A stretch of 64,000 bases of DNA from positions 62,001 to 126,000 of the forward strand of contig NZ_JXCF01000001.1 in NCBI RefSeq assembly GCF_000875895.1, read 5' to 3'. The translations under genes were made by a program, and so were the position numbers. Position 1 is the first letter of the stretch, and each line of letters opens with the position of its first letter. A model generated the notes under the pieces. That model searched no databases. It was not told where the DNA came from and was given only the letters and a program-made list of their open reading frames with translations. The stretch is from Staphylococcus gallinarum. GTDB lineage: Bacteria > Bacillota > Bacilli > Staphylococcales > Staphylococcaceae. Positions 39,185 to 49,167 of this stretch are shown in pieces.

Positions 39185-40333
39185 CTACTTGGTGATTTGT
39201 TCTTGTTTAATTTTACGTATAACTGCAATCATTGCACCTAATGCCAAACTGACACTCATAATAGATGAACCTCCATAACTCAACATGGGCAATGTTACCC
39301 CTGTTAATGGAATTAGTCCTGATATACCAGCTAAATTAATGAACACTTGCATAAACAGATAACTAACGACGCCAACACATATCAGTTTATAGAAATGATT
39401 TTCCGTTCTATTCGCGTAAACCAGTCCTTTAAATAAAATAAATCCATAAATAGCCAAGACAAATAGTACACCTATCAAACCTGTTTCCTCGGAAATAACT
39501 GTAAAAATAAAATCAGTATGCGGTTCTGGTAAATAACCTCGCTTTAAAATACCATTACCTAACCCCTTACCAAACAGTCCACCATTGGCAATTGAAGTCA
39601 ATGCACTTGTTAATTGATAACCGTCGCCATTTTCATATTTAAAAGGATCTAAGACTACTTGAATTCTTTTTAATCTATAAAGATTTTTAGAGTCAAAAAT
39701 CAATGTGTAGCATATGTATAACAACATAGGTATTGCTGTAAAACTCAAGATTTGCAACTTTATTTTATTTTTTATCTCTGAATACAGTAATATGGAACCA
39801 ATAATAGCTACTGTCAATAACGTACCGCCTAAATCCCCCTGCATAAGTACCAGTAATAAACCTAGCCCTAATACGCCCAGTGGTGGTATTAAATGTCTTA
39901 ATTTGTAGTCTTTCTTTAATGCAAGAAATTTATCAATAATATAAGAAAGATAGAAAATAGAAGCGAGTTTTAAAAATTCTGAAGATTGAATACTAAAAAT
40001 CCCTAAACTTATCCAGTTCTTTGAACCATTAACCTCTTTACCAACTAAAATTGTCAGTAGCAATAACGCCAATGTACTTAATACGATAAATTTTTGTATT
40101 TCTACATTTTTAATAGCATTGATATTTATAAACATACTAATAAATAGGATGACTAAAAATCCCATAATAAAAAATAAAAACTGCCTTTTCATAAAGTAAT
40201 TTGCAGCTACTGGAACTCCATTTGTTAATGAACCTTTAGAAGCTGAAACCATACTGGCACTGTAGACCATGATGACACCAATAACTCCTAGCAACACATA
40301 ACAAATAATTAAACTAACATCTAAATGTTTCAT
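39185..40333 (-). CDS. SEDS-family peptidoglycan polymerase (FtsW-like)
   Basis: This 382-residue, ten-helix membrane protein has the motifs VYSASMV, NGVPVAANYFMKRQ, GDLGGTLL, GLFGKGLGNG, PEPHTDFIFTVISEETG and LPMLSYGGSS. The N-terminal third resembles staphylococcal FtsW more than RodA. SEDS proteins polymerise glycan strands from lipid II with a partner penicillin-binding protein. It is not beside pyc, the usual ftsW neighbour in S. aureus, so it may be an extra copy. AAGGAGG abuts the ATG with no spacer, which is unusual; no better start is nearby. Confidence 0.9.
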   Translation of the reverse strand: MKHLDVSLIICYVLLGVIGVIMVYSASMVSASKGSLTNGVPVAANYFMKRQFLFFIMGFLVILFISMFININAIKNVEIQKFIVLSTLALLLLTILVGKEVNGSKNWISLGIFSIQSSEFLKLASIFYLSYIIDKFLALKKDYKLRHLIPPLGVLGLGLLLVLMQGDLGGTLLTVAIIGSILLYSEIKNKIKLQILSFTAIPMLLYICYTLIFDSKNLYRLKRIQVVLDPFKYENGDGYQLTSALTSIANGGLFGKGLGNGILKRGYLPEPHTDFIFTVISEETGLIGVLFVLAIYGFILFKGLVYANRTENHFYKLICVGVVSYLFMQVFINLAGISGLIPLTGVTLPMLSYGGSSIMSVSLALGAMIAVIRKIKQEQITK

Positions 40334-40743
40334 CCTCCTTTTTAGCGATTCAAAAATATTTTTTCATCGTTATACACCCCCATAAACTTAAGAACTCTAG
40401 TTAACCACACATAGTATTCACACACAATCATACTTTAGGCTTACCTAATTATTTTTTTGACTATTAAAAATTATTATTTTAGACACATTTAATTAATATA
40501 AAGGCAACTAGCTCATAATACTACGCTACAAGACATCATAATTGCTTACCTTAAGGCACCCAAAAGCAAAATCATTGATAAAATTAGCACTAACATTCAT
40601 AAAATCTTTATTTCATCATCGAGGAACTTGCTATTTATATTTTATCAAAAACGATATTGATGTTATTACTTTTATATAAAATGGAAATTTTATTGTATAA
40701 GGTTTAAAACAGCCTATAGAATTTCTTATTTAAAGGAGGATTT
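40334..40743. other. 410-bp divergent intergenic region
   Basis: AT-rich promoter region between the SEDS gene and the ABC operon. I see no gene and no convincing hairpin. Several weak -35/-10 matches occur, but none stands out. Confidence 0.5.
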
Positions 40744-41163
40744 ATGTCTAAACTACTCATTTTTTTAACATTAACAAATGTCATCATTTACGGAGTAGCG
40801 ACATTTTTCAATACTCATTTGACTTTATTTTGGTTTGTATTGCTCGTTTATCTATTACCTTTGATACTAAACAGCCTGCTGGTCATTTTTACACATCAAA
40901 AATATAAATTAGGATCTAGTTGTCTCGCTGCTTTAACTACTACTGTTTGTTATTTAATGTTTAGCCTTTATTTTACAACTAGAGACACATTTCCTGATTT
41001 TTTAAAAAATAACACTAAATACTTTGGCGAAATGCAACTTGATATTAATCCCAATTTAGCAAGTTTAAGTCAGCTCATTTTTATTTTTTTACTCAATTTC
41101 ATCATCATTGGTTCGATTAACATCATAGTTAGAAAGAAGGTAAAGCATCGTGTTACGCGTTGA
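40744..41163 (+). CDS. small membrane protein of the ABC operon
   Basis: This 139-residue protein has four hydrophobic segments (about residues 4-22, 28-50, 58-78 and 108-130) and a basic C-terminal tail. I do not recognise a family. It starts the ABC operon behind AAAGGAGG and overlaps the ATPase gene by 14 bases, so it is probably a subunit or accessory of that transporter. Confidence 0.75.
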   Translation: MSKLLIFLTLTNVIIYGVATFFNTHLTLFWFVLLVYLLPLILNSLLVIFTHQKYKLGSSCLAALTTTVCYLMFSLYFTTRDTFPDFLKNNTKYFGEMQLDINPNLASLSQLIFIFLLNFIIIGSINIIVRKKVKHRVTR

Positions 41164-42040
41164 AAAATTATCAAAAAAATTTAAAAACAACGATTATTAT
41201 TCATTAAAAGACGTATCGTTTGAAATATCTCAAGGAGAAATTGTTGGACTTATTGGCAAGAACGGTGCAGGTAAGACAACTTTAATAAAATTAATAGCTA
41301 AGGCCATTAGACCAACTTCAGGACAGGTCTACTTAAATGATATTAATATCTATAAGAAGCACAATTCTTTAAAGGATTTCGGTTTTATGATTGAAGGAAC
41401 TCTATTTAATCATTTAACAGCTATTGAGCATTTAAAGTATTTTATCAAACTTAACGGTGAAAAAAAGCATGAAGCAAATATCGAGGAAATATTAAAATTT
41501 GTCGGTTTATGGGATAAGCGTAATAAAAATCCTCGTAATTATTCCTTTGGAATGAAACAACGTTTGTCTTTGGCACTTTGTCTTATTACAGACCCTAAAA
41601 TATTAATCCTTGATGAACCATTTGTCGGTTTAGATCCAAATGGTGTAGCTAATTTGATTCATACTTTAAAAACGTGGGCTGAGAAAAAGGATTCGGCAAT
41701 CATCATTTCAAGTCATCAATTAAGTGAATTAGAAGCCATTTGTCATCGATACTTATTTATAGATAATGGACAATTAAAGGAAGACTTTAATAGCGATCAT
41801 GAAGTTGTGACTGTCATCGAAATAGATAAACCACTTAATCTTGATTCCGCTATTGCTATAAAATATGATTCAATAATCCATAAAACCAAACAGGCTAATA
41901 TAATTGAAATCCCTGCAGAATCACCTGAATTTAATGAACTCATATCGGATTTAACAAAGGATTATAGAATAATTAGTATTAAAGAGAAAAAAGACTCCAT
42001 CCAAGATAGATTTAAAGTGGGAAGTGATAAAAATGATTAA
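41150..42040 (+). CDS. ABC transporter ATP-binding protein
   Basis: This 296-residue ATPase has Walker A GKNGAGKT at residues 36-43, the signature-region YSFGMKQR, Walker B ILILDEPFVGLDP, the H-loop ISSHQLSE and a C-terminal domain of about 80 residues. It belongs to the CcmA/BcrA-like exporter group. It starts with GTG and overlaps both neighbours. The substrate is unknown; drug, bacteriocin-immunity or lipid export are all possible. Confidence 0.92.
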   Translation: MLRVEKLSKKFKNNDYYSLKDVSFEISQGEIVGLIGKNGAGKTTLIKLIAKAIRPTSGQVYLNDINIYKKHNSLKDFGFMIEGTLFNHLTAIEHLKYFIKLNGEKKHEANIEEILKFVGLWDKRNKNPRNYSFGMKQRLSLALCLITDPKILILDEPFVGLDPNGVANLIHTLKTWAEKKDSAIIISSHQLSELEAICHRYLFIDNGQLKEDFNSDHEVVTVIEIDKPLNLDSAIAIKYDSIIHKTKQANIIEIPAESPEFNELISDLTKDYRIISIKEKKDSIQDRFKVGSDKND

Positions 42041-42788
42041 ATTCACCGCAATATTCCAAAACTTACTAAAAATAAAAGCGACATGGTTATACCTAGCTTT
42101 CGGTTTATTACCTTTAGCGTTATTTCTTATTATGTATTTAAATCCAAATTTTATGAATATCTCAGGGGAAAAACATACCTTAGGTTGTCTTGAATTCTTC
42201 TCGATGGTCTTCTCCCTTCAAGATAGTACAATTATTTCGATGATTATTTTAATTTACGTGGTTAGTTTGAATTTTTATACTGAAAAAGAAAAAGGACAAC
42301 TATATTTCTACAAAGATTTACCTAAAGGACGTTTGTTAAATAGTAAATTATGTGCTTTACTTTTACTTTATTTAATGTTTGTTTTAATTTTATTTTTAAG
42401 TTCAGTCACGATTTACTATACACAAATCACACATACGGATCTTGCTTCACATCATTTCTTGCCATTGTCTGACGATTCATGGAACTACATTGTCGTTGAG
42501 TTCCTAGGCACGTTATATGTCCAAATAATATGCATATTTCTAAGTGTAATATTATCTATTCATTTTCCTAATGGTTACACAATCTTTGGCGCTATTGGAT
42601 TCATTATTATCACTTCCATAACACCATTATTTAAAGGAGTTAAGTATATTTTCCCTAATGGTTATTTAAAGTCATTAACGAACTCAAACTTTGCAGAAAT
42701 CTTAACAGAGATATCCCTCTTATTTATTTTATATATTGCAATTTTCTATATCATTTCAGTCATTAGTTATAAAAAATTAGAATACTAA
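42033..42788 (+). CDS. ABC transporter permease
   Basis: The protein has about 251 residues and six hydrophobic segments, as in ABC-2-type permeases (LYLAFGLLPLALFLIMYL; IISMIILIYVVSLNFY; LCALLLLYLMFVLILFLSS and three more). The start is either GTG at 42024 or the ATG at 42033; I prefer the ATG, which follows GGGAAGTGA and overlaps the ATPase gene by 8 bases. It should form the channel for the ATPase. No substrate can be assigned. Confidence 0.85.
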   Translation: MIKFTAIFQNLLKIKATWLYLAFGLLPLALFLIMYLNPNFMNISGEKHTLGCLEFFSMVFSLQDSTIISMIILIYVVSLNFYTEKEKGQLYFYKDLPKGRLLNSKLCALLLLYLMFVLILFLSSVTIYYTQITHTDLASHHFLPLSDDSWNYIVVEFLGTLYVQIICIFLSVILSIHFPNGYTIFGAIGFIIITSITPLFKGVKYIFPNGYLKSLTNSNFAEILTEISLLFILYIAIFYIISVISYKKLEY

Positions 42789-42803
42789 TTAGAATCTATA
42801 ATC

Positions 42804-42850
42804 AAAAAAGCTGCGTGCCGATATTTATTTAATCGACACGCAGTTTTTTA
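42804..42850. terminator. bidirectional terminator, ABC operon / acyl-CoA synthetase
   Basis: The CTGCGTG and CACGCAG arms, extended by CGAT/ATCG, have A and T runs on the two sides. It lies between convergent genes. Confidence 0.85.
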
Positions 42851-44428
42851 TTATAAATATTTTTCCTTTTCCGCTTCACGTAATTCTACACGACGTATTT
42901 TACCTGAATTTGTTTTTGGTAAATCTTCAACAAACTCAATCGCTCTCGGATATTTATATGGGGCTACATCTTGTTTAACAAAGTTTTGTAATGCTTTTAC
43001 TGTATCTTCATCACCTGTTACACCATCTTGAAGTATTACAAATGCTTTTACAATATTACCTCTTATTTCATGCGGACTAGCGACAACAGCACATTCTTTG
43101 ACTGATGGATGTTTAGTCAATGAATCTTCTACTTCGAATGGTCCGATTGTATAACCTGAACTTATAATTATGTCGTCTCTTCTACCTTCGAACCAGAAAT
43201 AACCATCTTCATCTATTTTAGCTAAATCTCCTGTAATAAAGTAATCACCTACTACCGGTTCTTGCGTACGTTCGGGATCCTTATAATAACCTTTGAAAAG
43301 TGCCGGTAAGTCTACAGGCACAGCAATATTACCAATTTCTCCAACTGCCGCTAAGTTACCGTCATCATCTACGACAGTAGCATGACTACCAGGAATCGCT
43401 TTACCCATTGAACCCGGTCTAGCTTCTGTATCCTTTAAGAAACCAATTAGTAAGGTACTCTCTGTCTGTCCATAACCGTCTCGAACTTTAAGTTTAAAGT
43501 TTTCTTGGAACTTATCGACGACTTCTTTATTTAGTGGTTCACCAGCAGATACTGCACTGTGCAAGTGTTCTAAATTATAGTCTGTAAGGTTTGGTAATTT
43601 AGCCATTAATCTGTATTCTGTTGGTGTACAGCATAATACATTGATTTGATAATCTTGTAATAATTGTAAGTATTTCTCCGCGTTAAATTTACCATTATAA
43701 ACAAATGCTGTAGCGCCAGAACCCATAATAGATAAAAATGGACTCCAAACCCACTTTTGCCAACCTGGTGCAGCAGTCGCCCAAACAACATCATCTTCCG
43801 AAATACTTAACCAATGTTTTGGTGCCATCTGCATGTGTGCGTAACCCCAACCATGTGAGTGGACTACTGCTTTAGGGTTACCTGTAGTGCCAGACGTATA
43901 AGATAGCAATGCGACATCATCACGTGTTGTTTCTGCCATCTCTAATTTAGTACTTGCACTTTCTTTCTCATTATCTAGTGAAGTCCAATCCGTTTCCTGA
44001 CCGCCAACAATGAACTTAGTAAGTTGCTCATATATATCGATACCTTTAAATTCACCTATACGTTCTGCCATTACGACTACTGCTTTAACTTCACCATGCG
44101 TTATACGGTATTGTAAGTCTTTCGTACGTAACATTTCAGAACTAGGGATAATTATAATTCCTAATTTAAGTGCTGCTAAATAAATTTCGTAAGTTTCTAT
44201 ACAACGCGGCATCATTACAAGTACCTTGTCACCTTTTTCTAATCCATAACTTGAAAGTACATTACCTATCTGATTCGCATTATTGATTAGTTCATGATAC
44301 GTAATCTCTTGCTTTTCTCCGGATGCATCTTCAAAAATAATCGCTCTCTTCGACTGATCTACTGCATATTTCTCTATCTCACTTACGATATTGTACCGCT
44401 CTGGTGCGATTAAATCATTTTTATTCAT
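42851..44428 (-). CDS. acyl-CoA synthetase (medium-chain/acetyl-type, AMP-forming)
   Basis: This 525-residue ANL-superfamily enzyme has SYTSGTTGNPKAVVHS (phosphate loop), VRDGYGQTES, YFITGDLAKIDEDGYFWFEGRRDD (hinge) and a C-terminal PKTNSGKIRR with the catalytic lysine. It activates a carboxylic acid to its AMP ester and then the CoA thioester. Overall it resembles the MACS group, such as Bacillus YtcI/AcsM-like enzymes. It is monocistronic. A role in feeding acyl-CoA to the NRPS is conceivable but unsupported by position. Confidence 0.92.
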   Translation of the reverse strand: MNKNDLIAPERYNIVSEIEKYAVDQSKRAIIFEDASGEKQEITYHELINNANQIGNVLSSYGLEKGDKVLVMMPRCIETYEIYLAALKLGIIIIPSSEMLRTKDLQYRITHGEVKAVVVMAERIGEFKGIDIYEQLTKFIVGGQETDWTSLDNEKESASTKLEMAETTRDDVALLSYTSGTTGNPKAVVHSHGWGYAHMQMAPKHWLSISEDDVVWATAAPGWQKWVWSPFLSIMGSGATAFVYNGKFNAEKYLQLLQDYQINVLCCTPTEYRLMAKLPNLTDYNLEHLHSAVSAGEPLNKEVVDKFQENFKLKVRDGYGQTESTLLIGFLKDTEARPGSMGKAIPGSHATVVDDDGNLAAVGEIGNIAVPVDLPALFKGYYKDPERTQEPVVGDYFITGDLAKIDEDGYFWFEGRRDDIIISSGYTIGPFEVEDSLTKHPSVKECAVVASPHEIRGNIVKAFVILQDGVTGDEDTVKALQNFVKQDVAPYKYPRAIEFVEDLPKTNSGKIRRVELREAEKEKYL

Positions 44429-44668
44429 TGCCTACTCTCCTTAAATCTAACGCAAAATCATTCATGAAGTTCAACATAAATTTCACTATGCGTTATTAAC
44501 AACATTAAAATATTTAAATCTATTCCTCATAATTTTAATTTTAAATCACCCATAAGTAAAAGGATACGATTTAATTTCAGAATTTTAACATAATATTTTT
44601 CATTAACATTATTTATAAATTTATAAACTACTGACAATTTTATTACACTCATACCGAAACAGATAACT

Positions 44669-44696
44669 TTGTTATTCAATATAACAGTGATATAAT
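44669..44696 (+). promoter_or_regulatory. promoter of the MFS exporter gene with operator-like dyad
   Basis: TTGTTA (44669-44674) and TATAAT (44691-44696) are separated by 16 bases. The dyad TGTTAT-N5-ATAACA (44670-44686) fills the spacer, as for a repressor site. The regulator is not adjacent. Confidence 0.55.
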
Positions 44697-44734
44697 ATTA
44701 TAATGTTAATTTTTAAAAGAAAGAAGTGATCTTA

Positions 44735-46138
44735 GTGACAGAAGCAGGAACGTTTCATGTCGAAAAGCGAATTCCGTTGTTCATCGTACTGCTATCAGGT
44801 GCATTCATCACGATACTTAACCAAACTTTACTTGGTACCGCATTACCTCCAATAATGAAAGACTTACAAGTATCTGAAAGCACGGTGCAATGGTTACAAT
44901 CCATATTTATGTTAGTAAATGGTATTATGATACCTATTACAGCATTTTTAATTGAAAGATTCACCTCGCGACAATTATTTTTAACCGCTATGATTATATT
45001 TGCTGCCGGTACACTACTTTGTGCCGTGGGGCCTGAATTTACAACACTACTTATTGGCCGTGTATTACAAGCTGCTGGCGCAGGTATTATGATGCCATTA
45101 ATGCAGACTATTTTATTTTTACTCTTCCCAGTTGAAAAGCGCGGTACTGCCATGGGATTATTTGGTTTAGTTATCGCATTCGCACCAGCGATTGGACCTA
45201 CATTATCAGGTGTATTAGTAGAACATCTATCTTGGAGAAGTGTCTTCTATGTGGTACTTCCAATAGCCATTATTATTATCATCACATCTTATTTCCTATT
45301 AAAGAATGTAACAGAAACTACACATCCAAAATTAGATATCGCTTCAGTAATATTGTCGACCTTAGGCTTTGGCGGATTGCTTTATAGTTTCAGTTCTGTC
45401 GGAGAAGCAGGTTGGGCAAGTATCCAATTTTTATTACCACTCATCATCGGAATTATTGCATTAGTCATCTTTATTCGTAGACAACTAAAACTCAAAGAAC
45501 CAATGCTCGAATTTAGAGTGTTTAATTATGGCATCTATACATTAGGTACTGTATTAAGTATGTTTGTCTTTGGTGTATTAATTGCTACTAATATTATTTT
45601 GCCGTTATACATGCAAAACATGTTACAATTTTCAGCTTTAGAATCAGGTTTAGTACTATTACCTGGTGCTATTTTAATGGGAATTATGAACCCAGTAACA
45701 GGTTACCTGTTTGATAGATTTGGTGGAAAATGGCTCGCACGTCTAGGCTTAATTGTCTTAGTTGGTTCAACTATTCCATTCACACTATTAACAGCACATA
45801 CAAGCTTTACTTATTTAGCAATTGGTAACGCCTTAAGAATGTTATCCATTTCTATGGTTATGATGCCAATGACTACATTAGCAATCAATCAATTACCTAA
45901 TAACTTAATTGCTCATGGTACGGCAATGAATAATACCTTTAGACAGATGGCTGGTGCTATTGGTACAGCTGTATTTGTTACATTAATGTCTGTCACAGCT
46001 ATACCTAAATCGGGCATCACAGGCATTATTCATGGTGTTAATGTAACATTCACTGTTGCTGCTGCAATTTCAGTAGTGGCATTGCTATTATCATTCAAAC
46101 TTACAGATAAGACAAAGCCAACACGCAGAACGATTTAA
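44735..46138 (+). CDS. MFS drug exporter, DHA2 (14-TM) family
   Basis: The protein has about 467 residues and many hydrophobic segments. It carries the DHA2 features LNQTLLGTALPPIMKDLQVSESTVQWLQSIFMLVNG at the N terminus and the antiporter motif GIVIAFAPAIGPTLSG-like LFGLVIAFAPAIGPTLSGVLVE in helix 5. It resembles LmrB/SdrM-type exporters. The GTG at 44735 follows AGAAAGAAGTGATC, a near-complete anti-16S match; an in-frame GTG at 44726 overlaps that site. It would expel toxic compounds with proton exchange. Confidence 0.9.
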   Translation: MTEAGTFHVEKRIPLFIVLLSGAFITILNQTLLGTALPPIMKDLQVSESTVQWLQSIFMLVNGIMIPITAFLIERFTSRQLFLTAMIIFAAGTLLCAVGPEFTTLLIGRVLQAAGAGIMMPLMQTILFLLFPVEKRGTAMGLFGLVIAFAPAIGPTLSGVLVEHLSWRSVFYVVLPIAIIIIITSYFLLKNVTETTHPKLDIASVILSTLGFGGLLYSFSSVGEAGWASIQFLLPLIIGIIALVIFIRRQLKLKEPMLEFRVFNYGIYTLGTVLSMFVFGVLIATNIILPLYMQNMLQFSALESGLVLLPGAILMGIMNPVTGYLFDRFGGKWLARLGLIVLVGSTIPFTLLTAHTSFTYLAIGNALRMLSISMVMMPMTTLAINQLPNNLIAHGTAMNNTFRQMAGAIGTAVFVTLMSVTAIPKSGITGIIHGVNVTFTVAAAISVVALLLSFKLTDKTKPTRRTI

Positions 46139-46261
46139 GTTATGAATATATATGACTGATCTTCTGAATATAATTTGTTACATTAAATAAATAATGGTAA
46201 AGCATCATTCTTTTTCAGAGTTGATTCACATTTTAACCCTACATCGTGAATCACACATATT

Positions 46262-46308
46262 AAAAACACAGGTTGAACCACGATGAGTGGCTCAACCTGT
46301 GTTTTTTT
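46262..46308. terminator. bidirectional terminator, MFS / aldehyde dehydrogenase
   Basis: AAACACAGGTTGA pairs with TCAACCTGTGTTT, and CCAC with GTGG inside. T-runs flank both sides. Confidence 0.9.
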
Positions 46309-46353
46309 ACTTCATTAATAACTGCTTTTCACTCCAGCACATGTAAATATGAG

Positions 46354-47841
46354 CTAATATAATCCTTTCAATGCATCACTCGTATCAATATAAATATTTT
46401 TAACTTGTTGATAATTTTTAATTGCCTCTTTATAAGTTTCTCTACCGATACCTGATTTTTTATATCCTCCAAATGGTGCGCCTTCTGGTACTTGGTTGTA
46501 GGTATTTATCCATACTCGGCCAGTTCTAACCGCTTTCGCTATATTAAGCGCACGAGTAATATCTTGTGAAAATACCCCACCTGCTAAACCATATTCAGAG
46601 TCATTTGCAACTTTGATAGCTTCTTCATCATCTTTCACTTTAATAACTGTTAATACCGGACCAAAAATTTCTTCTTGTGCTAACTTATTATTATTATCAG
46701 GAACCGAAATCAGCGTTGGTTCGAAGAAATAACCTTTATCTAGACCATTGTCTACAATGCGCTGTCCTCCTACAAGTATTTCAGCGTCTGATTGCTTAGC
46801 ATAATCGATATAGGATTGAATTTTTTCTATTTGTTCTTCACCAGTTTGACTACCCATTTGTGTGTTTTCATCTAATGGATCTCCAACCTTAATATTGCTA
46901 AACGCAGTTTTCAACTTATCAATTAATTGATCATAAATTTTTTCATGAACTAATAAGCGAGAGCCTGCACTACATACTTCACCTTGGTTAAACAGTATGC
47001 CTAATTGAATACCTTCTAATGCCAAATCAAAATTTGCATCATCTAAAATAATATTGGCACTTTTACCTCCTAATTCTAACGTTGCTGGAACGATGCGTTT
47101 TGCTCCTGCTTCCGCAACAGTGTAACCAACATCCGTTGATCCAGTAAACGATAGTTTATCTACACCTTCATGATTAAAAATGGCATTTCCAGATTCTGAC
47201 CCTTTACCTGTAATAATATTAACCACGCCTTTAGGTAAGACTTCTTGGAATATTTTCGCTAATTCAATCAAACTTAATGGTGTTGAAGAAGACGGTTGAA
47301 TAACAATAGTATTGCCGGCAGCTATGGCTGGCGCTATCTTCCAAGCTTCTAATAAGATAGGAAAGTTCCATGCTACAACAGCACCTACCACACCTATTGG
47401 TTCGTGTCGTATTAAGCTCATCGTATCTTTATCTATATCATTTAATGACCCTTCATCTGTTTCAATCACACTACCGAAATATTTGTAATGTCTCGCGGCA
47501 AATGGTACGTCAATATTTAGTGTTTCTCTAATTGGCTTACCGTTATTGAGTGATTCTATAGTGGCTAGCTTCTCTTTATTTGCCTCAATTTTATTTCCTA
47601 TTTCTCTCAAGTATTCTGCACGTTCAGTATTTGAGGTTTGACTCCAGCTGACAAATGCTTCTTGGGCGGCTTTAACCGCTTTATCAACATCACTGTCGCT
47701 TGCTTTGGCAACAGTAGCCAAGAATTCACCATTCGCTGGATTGTTAACCTCTAATGTTTCACCTCGTTCACTTGCGACAAATGTTCCATTGATAAATAAC
47801 CCATAATTCTCGTCAATATAATCTCTTACATTTATACTCAC
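46354..47841 (-). CDS. aldA: NAD-dependent aldehyde dehydrogenase (AldA-like)
   Basis: The protein has about 495 residues when started at the GTG at 47841, 9 bases after AAGGAG; this matches the length and opening ([20 protein letters not shown]) of staphylococcal AldA. Catalytic features are ATLELGGKS (general-base Glu), GEVCSAGSR (nucleophilic Cys) and [13 protein letters not shown]. It oxidises aldehydes to acids with NAD(P). It follows the old yellow enzyme gene in the same direction after 95 bases, so both probably answer to the upstream MarR regulator. Confidence 0.92.
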   Translation of the reverse strand: MSINVRDYIDENYGLFINGTFVASERGETLEVNNPANGEFLATVAKASDSDVDKAVKAAQEAFVSWSQTSNTERAEYLREIGNKIEANKEKLATIESLNNGKPIRETLNIDVPFAARHYKYFGSVIETDEGSLNDIDKDTMSLIRHEPIGVVGAVVAWNFPILLEAWKIAPAIAAGNTIVIQPSSSTPLSLIELAKIFQEVLPKGVVNIITGKGSESGNAIFNHEGVDKLSFTGSTDVGYTVAEAGAKRIVPATLELGGKSANIILDDANFDLALEGIQLGILFNQGEVCSAGSRLLVHEKIYDQLIDKLKTAFSNIKVGDPLDENTQMGSQTGEEQIEKIQSYIDYAKQSDAEILVGGQRIVDNGLDKGYFFEPTLISVPDNNNKLAQEEIFGPVLTVIKVKDDEEAIKVANDSEYGLAGGVFSQDITRALNIAKAVRTGRVWINTYNQVPEGAPFGGYKKSGIGRETYKEAIKNYQQVKNIYIDTSDALKGLY

Positions 47842-47936
47842 AATCAATCTCTCCTTCACTTAAATGTGTTTATACAATTAAAATTTAGAAGTTCTTGCTG
47901 CTTAATATTTTTACAGTAAGTTATATGTTGAAATAA

Positions 47937-49070
47937 TTATTTATCCACTCTTGGTAATGGATAAAATTGTGCATTTAATTGTTCCCATAATTTAGGTGGC
48001 AAATGATGTTTATCAGTTCTATTAGGATCAAATTCAGATATTATTTCATCTTCATTACCACTTTTAATTTTACTGATAAAGTTATAGTCGAGTAATATAC
48101 CTCTACCAATGGCAATTAAATCAACATTAGGTGAGTTTATTGCTTCTAAAGCTTCACCAGCTGTAAACACTGAACCAATACCAATTAGCGGCATACGTCC
48201 GTCAATCCATTCATGCAATAAAGCTACTTTTTCTTGCCCTTTATATTTTTCTTCTTTCGTATCTGCAAAAACATGCATCAACGACACATGTAGATAATCT
48301 AAAGGTTTTTCAATTATTGTTTTAACTAACGTTTCTGTTAATTCCATTTTCAATCCATCTTCTTCTGGGTCTTCAGGTGATAGACGGTAACCAACAATAA
48401 AGTCATCATTTCCATACGCTTTAACAACTTTTAATACTTCATCAATAACTGCTAATGGGAATTTCAATCTGTCTTTACCCCATTCATCCGTACGTTTATT
48501 ATAATGTGGTGATACGAATTGATGAATTAAGTAGTGATTGGCACCATGTATTTCTACGCCATCGAAACCAGCATCAATTGCTCTTTTCGTTGCTTCACCA
48601 AAGGCAGTTATTGTTTCTGCTATTTCTGTTTGTGTTATTTCGCGTGCATCATGAGGTTCTGATTCATCAAAACTTTGCATAGTAATTGGACTCGGTCCTG
48701 CTACATCTCCTCCAGGTGTTAAATATGGAAGCGATTGTGCACCACCATGATGTATTTGAACTACAGCTTTCGCACCGTTTTGCTTCATTGTTGTTGCTAA
48801 CTGTTTCAATCCATCTAGGTCCGAATCATGGGCAATTGATGGTTGTCCTGGAAACGCCTTTCCAAGATCAGTAACATTACTCGCCGCAGTTAGTGCTAAA
48901 CCAACATCTTTAGATCTCTTGTCAAAATGTTCTAACTCTGCTGTTGAGGTCGTCCCATCGTCATTTGATGATGAATGTGTCAATGGTGCTAAGACAAATC
49001 TATTTTTCAACTTTACACCATTAGGTAATTCTAATGGTTCAAACAGTGGTTCAAATTGTTTTTTCATCAT
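47937..49070 (-). CDS. NADH:flavin oxidoreductase, old yellow enzyme family
   Basis: The protein has about 377 residues. PNGVKLKNRFVLAPLTH is the FMN-binding first strand; QIHHGGAQS and HGANHYLIHQFVSPHYNKR carry the active-site and substrate-binding histidine/asparagine; GIGSVFTAGEALEAI and IAIGRGILLDYNF bind the FMN phosphate. It reduces activated alkenes, quinones or nitro compounds. Of two tandem ATGs, 49070 and 49067, both are close to GGGAGG. A 31-bp palindrome covers its promoter. Confidence 0.92.
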   Translation of the reverse strand: MMKKQFEPLFEPLELPNGVKLKNRFVLAPLTHSSSNDDGTTSTAELEHFDKRSKDVGLALTAASNVTDLGKAFPGQPSIAHDSDLDGLKQLATTMKQNGAKAVVQIHHGGAQSLPYLTPGGDVAGPSPITMQSFDESEPHDAREITQTEIAETITAFGEATKRAIDAGFDGVEIHGANHYLIHQFVSPHYNKRTDEWGKDRLKFPLAVIDEVLKVVKAYGNDDFIVGYRLSPEDPEEDGLKMELTETLVKTIIEKPLDYLHVSLMHVFADTKEEKYKGQEKVALLHEWIDGRMPLIGIGSVFTAGEALEAINSPNVDLIAIGRGILLDYNFISKIKSGNEDEIISEFDPNRTDKHHLPPKLWEQLNAQFYPLPRVDK

Positions 49071-49083
49071 AAAAACCTCCCGA

Positions 49084-49138
49084 AATTTATATGCATGCTG
49101 CATACATATAAATTAACGCTATAATAAAAAAATGTCAA
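49084..49138 (-). promoter_or_regulatory. promoter and MarR-type operator of the OYE-aldA unit
   Basis: On the minus strand TTGACA (49133-49138) and TAATTT (49110-49115) are 17 bases apart. A 31-bp palindrome at 49084-49114 (15-bp arms AATTTATATG(C/T)ATGC around one T, one mismatch) overlaps the -10 and start site. This is the expected layout for repression by the adjacent MarR protein. Confidence 0.75.
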
Positions 49139-49167
49139 GACGAGACTATTTAAATCTCATCATGACA

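Noticed and set aside
42851..44428. Acyl-CoA synthetase as the lipid supplier of the NRPS
   Set aside because: It lies 24 kb away in its own transcription unit, and nothing in the sequence links the two.
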